From Patiria pectinifera (Eukaryota > Echinodermata > Asteroidea > Valvatida > Asterinidae), in NCBI GenBank assembly GCA_029964075.1, contig CM057136.1:8246001-8310000 (forward strand): 64,000 bases of DNA, given 5' to 3'. Both the position numbers and the translations under genes were made by a program. Below the pieces are notes generated by a model. That model ran no database searches. It was not told the origin of the DNA and saw only the letters and a program-made list of their open reading frames with translations. Position 1 is the first letter of the stretch, and each line of letters begins with the position of its first letter. Below, piece after piece: positions 62,812 through 64,000 of the stretch.

Positions 62812-62943
62812 TAAAGGGGAGACATGTTATCGTAATTTCTTCGAACGGTGGGAGACATCGATCGTCAGGGAGACATGAAAATGTCTCCCTGACGATCGAT
62901 GTCTCCCACCGTTCGAAGAAATTACCATAACACGTCTCCTTTA
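62812..62943. repeat. Near-perfect 64-bp palindrome with a GAAA loop
   Basis: Two arms of 63-65 bases, differing at only a few positions, are separated by GAAA (62877-62880). The arms contain GGGAGACAT twice and TTCGAACGGTGGGAGACATC. In the left copy the left arm is largely missing (24885-24952) and the right arm is split by the 510-bp insertion. A related hairpin, CATTAAGGAGACATT and its inverse, lies at about 12658-12692. Confidence 0.9.
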
Positions 62944-62955
62944 TGGTACATTTAG

Positions 62956-63296
62956 AGGAAAAATGGTGCTTATATACATATAAGGTTTCAAAGCGGTTCA
63001 TCAATATTTCCCTGCTCATTGGGCAAATAAAACGTTCAAACACCATCTCAACTCCCTGGGGTGAATACAACTCGATGCTGCCATTTCGGCGCAGAGCAGC
63101 TAAAATCAAACACAATAACCACTCTACCCTCACAGGTACACATTTACTCCTTGGTGGAGAGAAGCAATGAGTGATAAAGAGCCTTGTCTTAGGGCACACG
63201 CACCATAACCCCGGGCTGGACTCGAACCCACAACCTGCAGAATTACCCGCAGACCACAAGTTCAATGCTCTAGACCACGAGGCCAAGGTACTCTAA
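62956..63296 (-). mobile_element. tRNA-derived SINE, family B, second copy
   Basis: Orthologous insertion to 25496-25846 with many substitutions; box B here reads GGTTCGAGTCC. Confidence 0.82.
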
Positions 63297-63860
63297 TTGA
63301 TCGTAACATGATTTTTCACGTGTAATAAATCATCATGAGAAAAAAAAGAAATCCTTTAGCAAAAGAACCCCAAAAGAGGCAAACATTTCCTGTCAGTTAG
63401 ATGTTGTTTTGCTCAATCTTTGCTTTTGATATTTTTTGTTTTGAAATGGCACACTCTTGCCCATTTTTGTTTTGGCATTTCATCCGCTGTTGATTAATCT
63501 TAGAGTCCCCAAAAGGGATTTGCTGAGTTTCGTGTCCAGAGCCGCTGGTGTAGTGTTTTTGCCGGACGTGCACTACGTGCCATAAGTGGACATCGTATCG
63601 TCTCAGCGGGTTGATACACAATCACACAGAGCTTGACAATTTTTTAAGGATAATTCGCTAGCCCAAAGATTTGATTGCTTGGATCCCAAATGATCATGGT
63701 GTAATTAATAATTCAATATCGGGGCTTTTGATAAGTATCGTAGAAGGTGTCAGCTCGTCAATCTTTAATACAGACAGCCAATAAGACGGGTGCCTTGCAA
63801 ACGCCCACGGGGATGAACTAGAATAAATCCGCTTGATTGCTTTTTCGGTTTTCATTTCAG

Positions 63861-63977
63861 CTAGTGAAGATGTTTGCTACAATCGTGTTACTCTTTGCCC
63901 TGTGCTACTTGCCGATCCAGATCTACACCATCGTCCAAGATAGCAACCAAAATGTCCTCTTCTTCTATTACATCAAG
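63861..63977 (+). CDS. Second copy of receptor exon 2 (TM6)
   Basis: Base-for-base match to 26419-26535, with the same acceptor and donor. The intact exon beside a damaged exon 1 argues for a recent origin of the damage or for sequencing error. The window ends 23 bases into the following intron. Confidence 0.9.
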
Positions 63978-64000
63978 GTGGGTTTTCAACATCAGTGTAA

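Larger units (their letters stand above)
36576..64000. repeat. Right copy of the ~27-kb duplicated block
   Basis: Colinear with 1-26558. It begins about 170 bases after the N gap and is cut by the right edge of the window just after receptor exon 2. Relative to the left copy it carries an extra 1147-bp TA-flanked element, about 80 extra bases near 46351-46432, more units of a transposon-end array and an internal duplication in the intronic minisatellite. It lacks about 700 bases present at 2873-3578 and the 510-bp insertion at 24953-25462. Confidence 0.97.

Noticed and set aside
1-64000. Retrovirus-like or other capsid-bearing elements
   Set aside because: No long terminal direct repeats with matching internal genes and no protease, capsid, integrase or envelope motifs were seen; the only RT-related sequence is two LINE 3' fragments.

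Overview
The window is animal genomic DNA: AT-rich, gene-poor, with spliced coding exons, tRNA-derived SINEs, LINE 3' ends and many short inverted-repeat DNA transposons. The one gene I can identify is a rhodopsin-class neuropeptide receptor of the luqin/RYamide type. As I recall, this family survives in protostomes and in Ambulacraria (echinoderms, hemichordates) but was lost in chordates. Together with the repeat content this points to an ambulacrarian, most likely an echinoderm. The sequence alone does not settle the species.

The dominant feature is large-scale. Bases 1-26558 are repeated in the same order and orientation at 36576-64000, the right edge of the window. The copies are separated by about 9.3 kb of unpaired sequence on the left-copy side, a run of exactly 500 N (35907-36406) and about 170 bases. 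This could be a real tandem duplication, but two haplotypes placed side by side in one scaffold explain it at least as well. The copies differ by many 1-4 base indels, by tandem-repeat copy number, and by transposon insertions found in only one copy.

Layout of the left copy: 1-15 kb holds no recognisable gene, only LINE fragments (about 4.2 and 13.1 kb), a dispersed repeat (7.4 kb), a foldback transposon (12.1-12.6 kb) and a GACTCGAGTC-rich tract (14.2 kb). From 15.1 to 19.7 kb is a cluster of small DNA transposons and two SINEs. The receptor follows: exon 1 (20526-21254), a 5.2-kb intron with a minisatellite, a telomere-like hairpin, a young 510-bp insertion and a SINE, then exon 2 (26419-26535), a 0.8-kb intron and exon 3 (27307-27621). 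All introns are phase 0, and the predicted protein has 386 residues. The 28-35.9 kb stretch has no partner in the window and holds several inverted-repeat elements, one with a possible 12-codon first exon.

The right copy repeats this order. Its receptor exon 1 (58231-58957) is two bases short, each lost from a homopolymer, so the frame is broken. Exon 2 (63861-63977) is intact, and exon 3 would lie beyond the window. Copy-specific events include a 1.15-kb TA-flanked element nested in the foldback transposon (48591-49737), a five-unit array of a transposon end (two units on the left), and an internal duplication in the intronic minisatellite. I saw no retrovirus-like, capsid- or envelope-bearing element and no CRISPR or bacterial feature.
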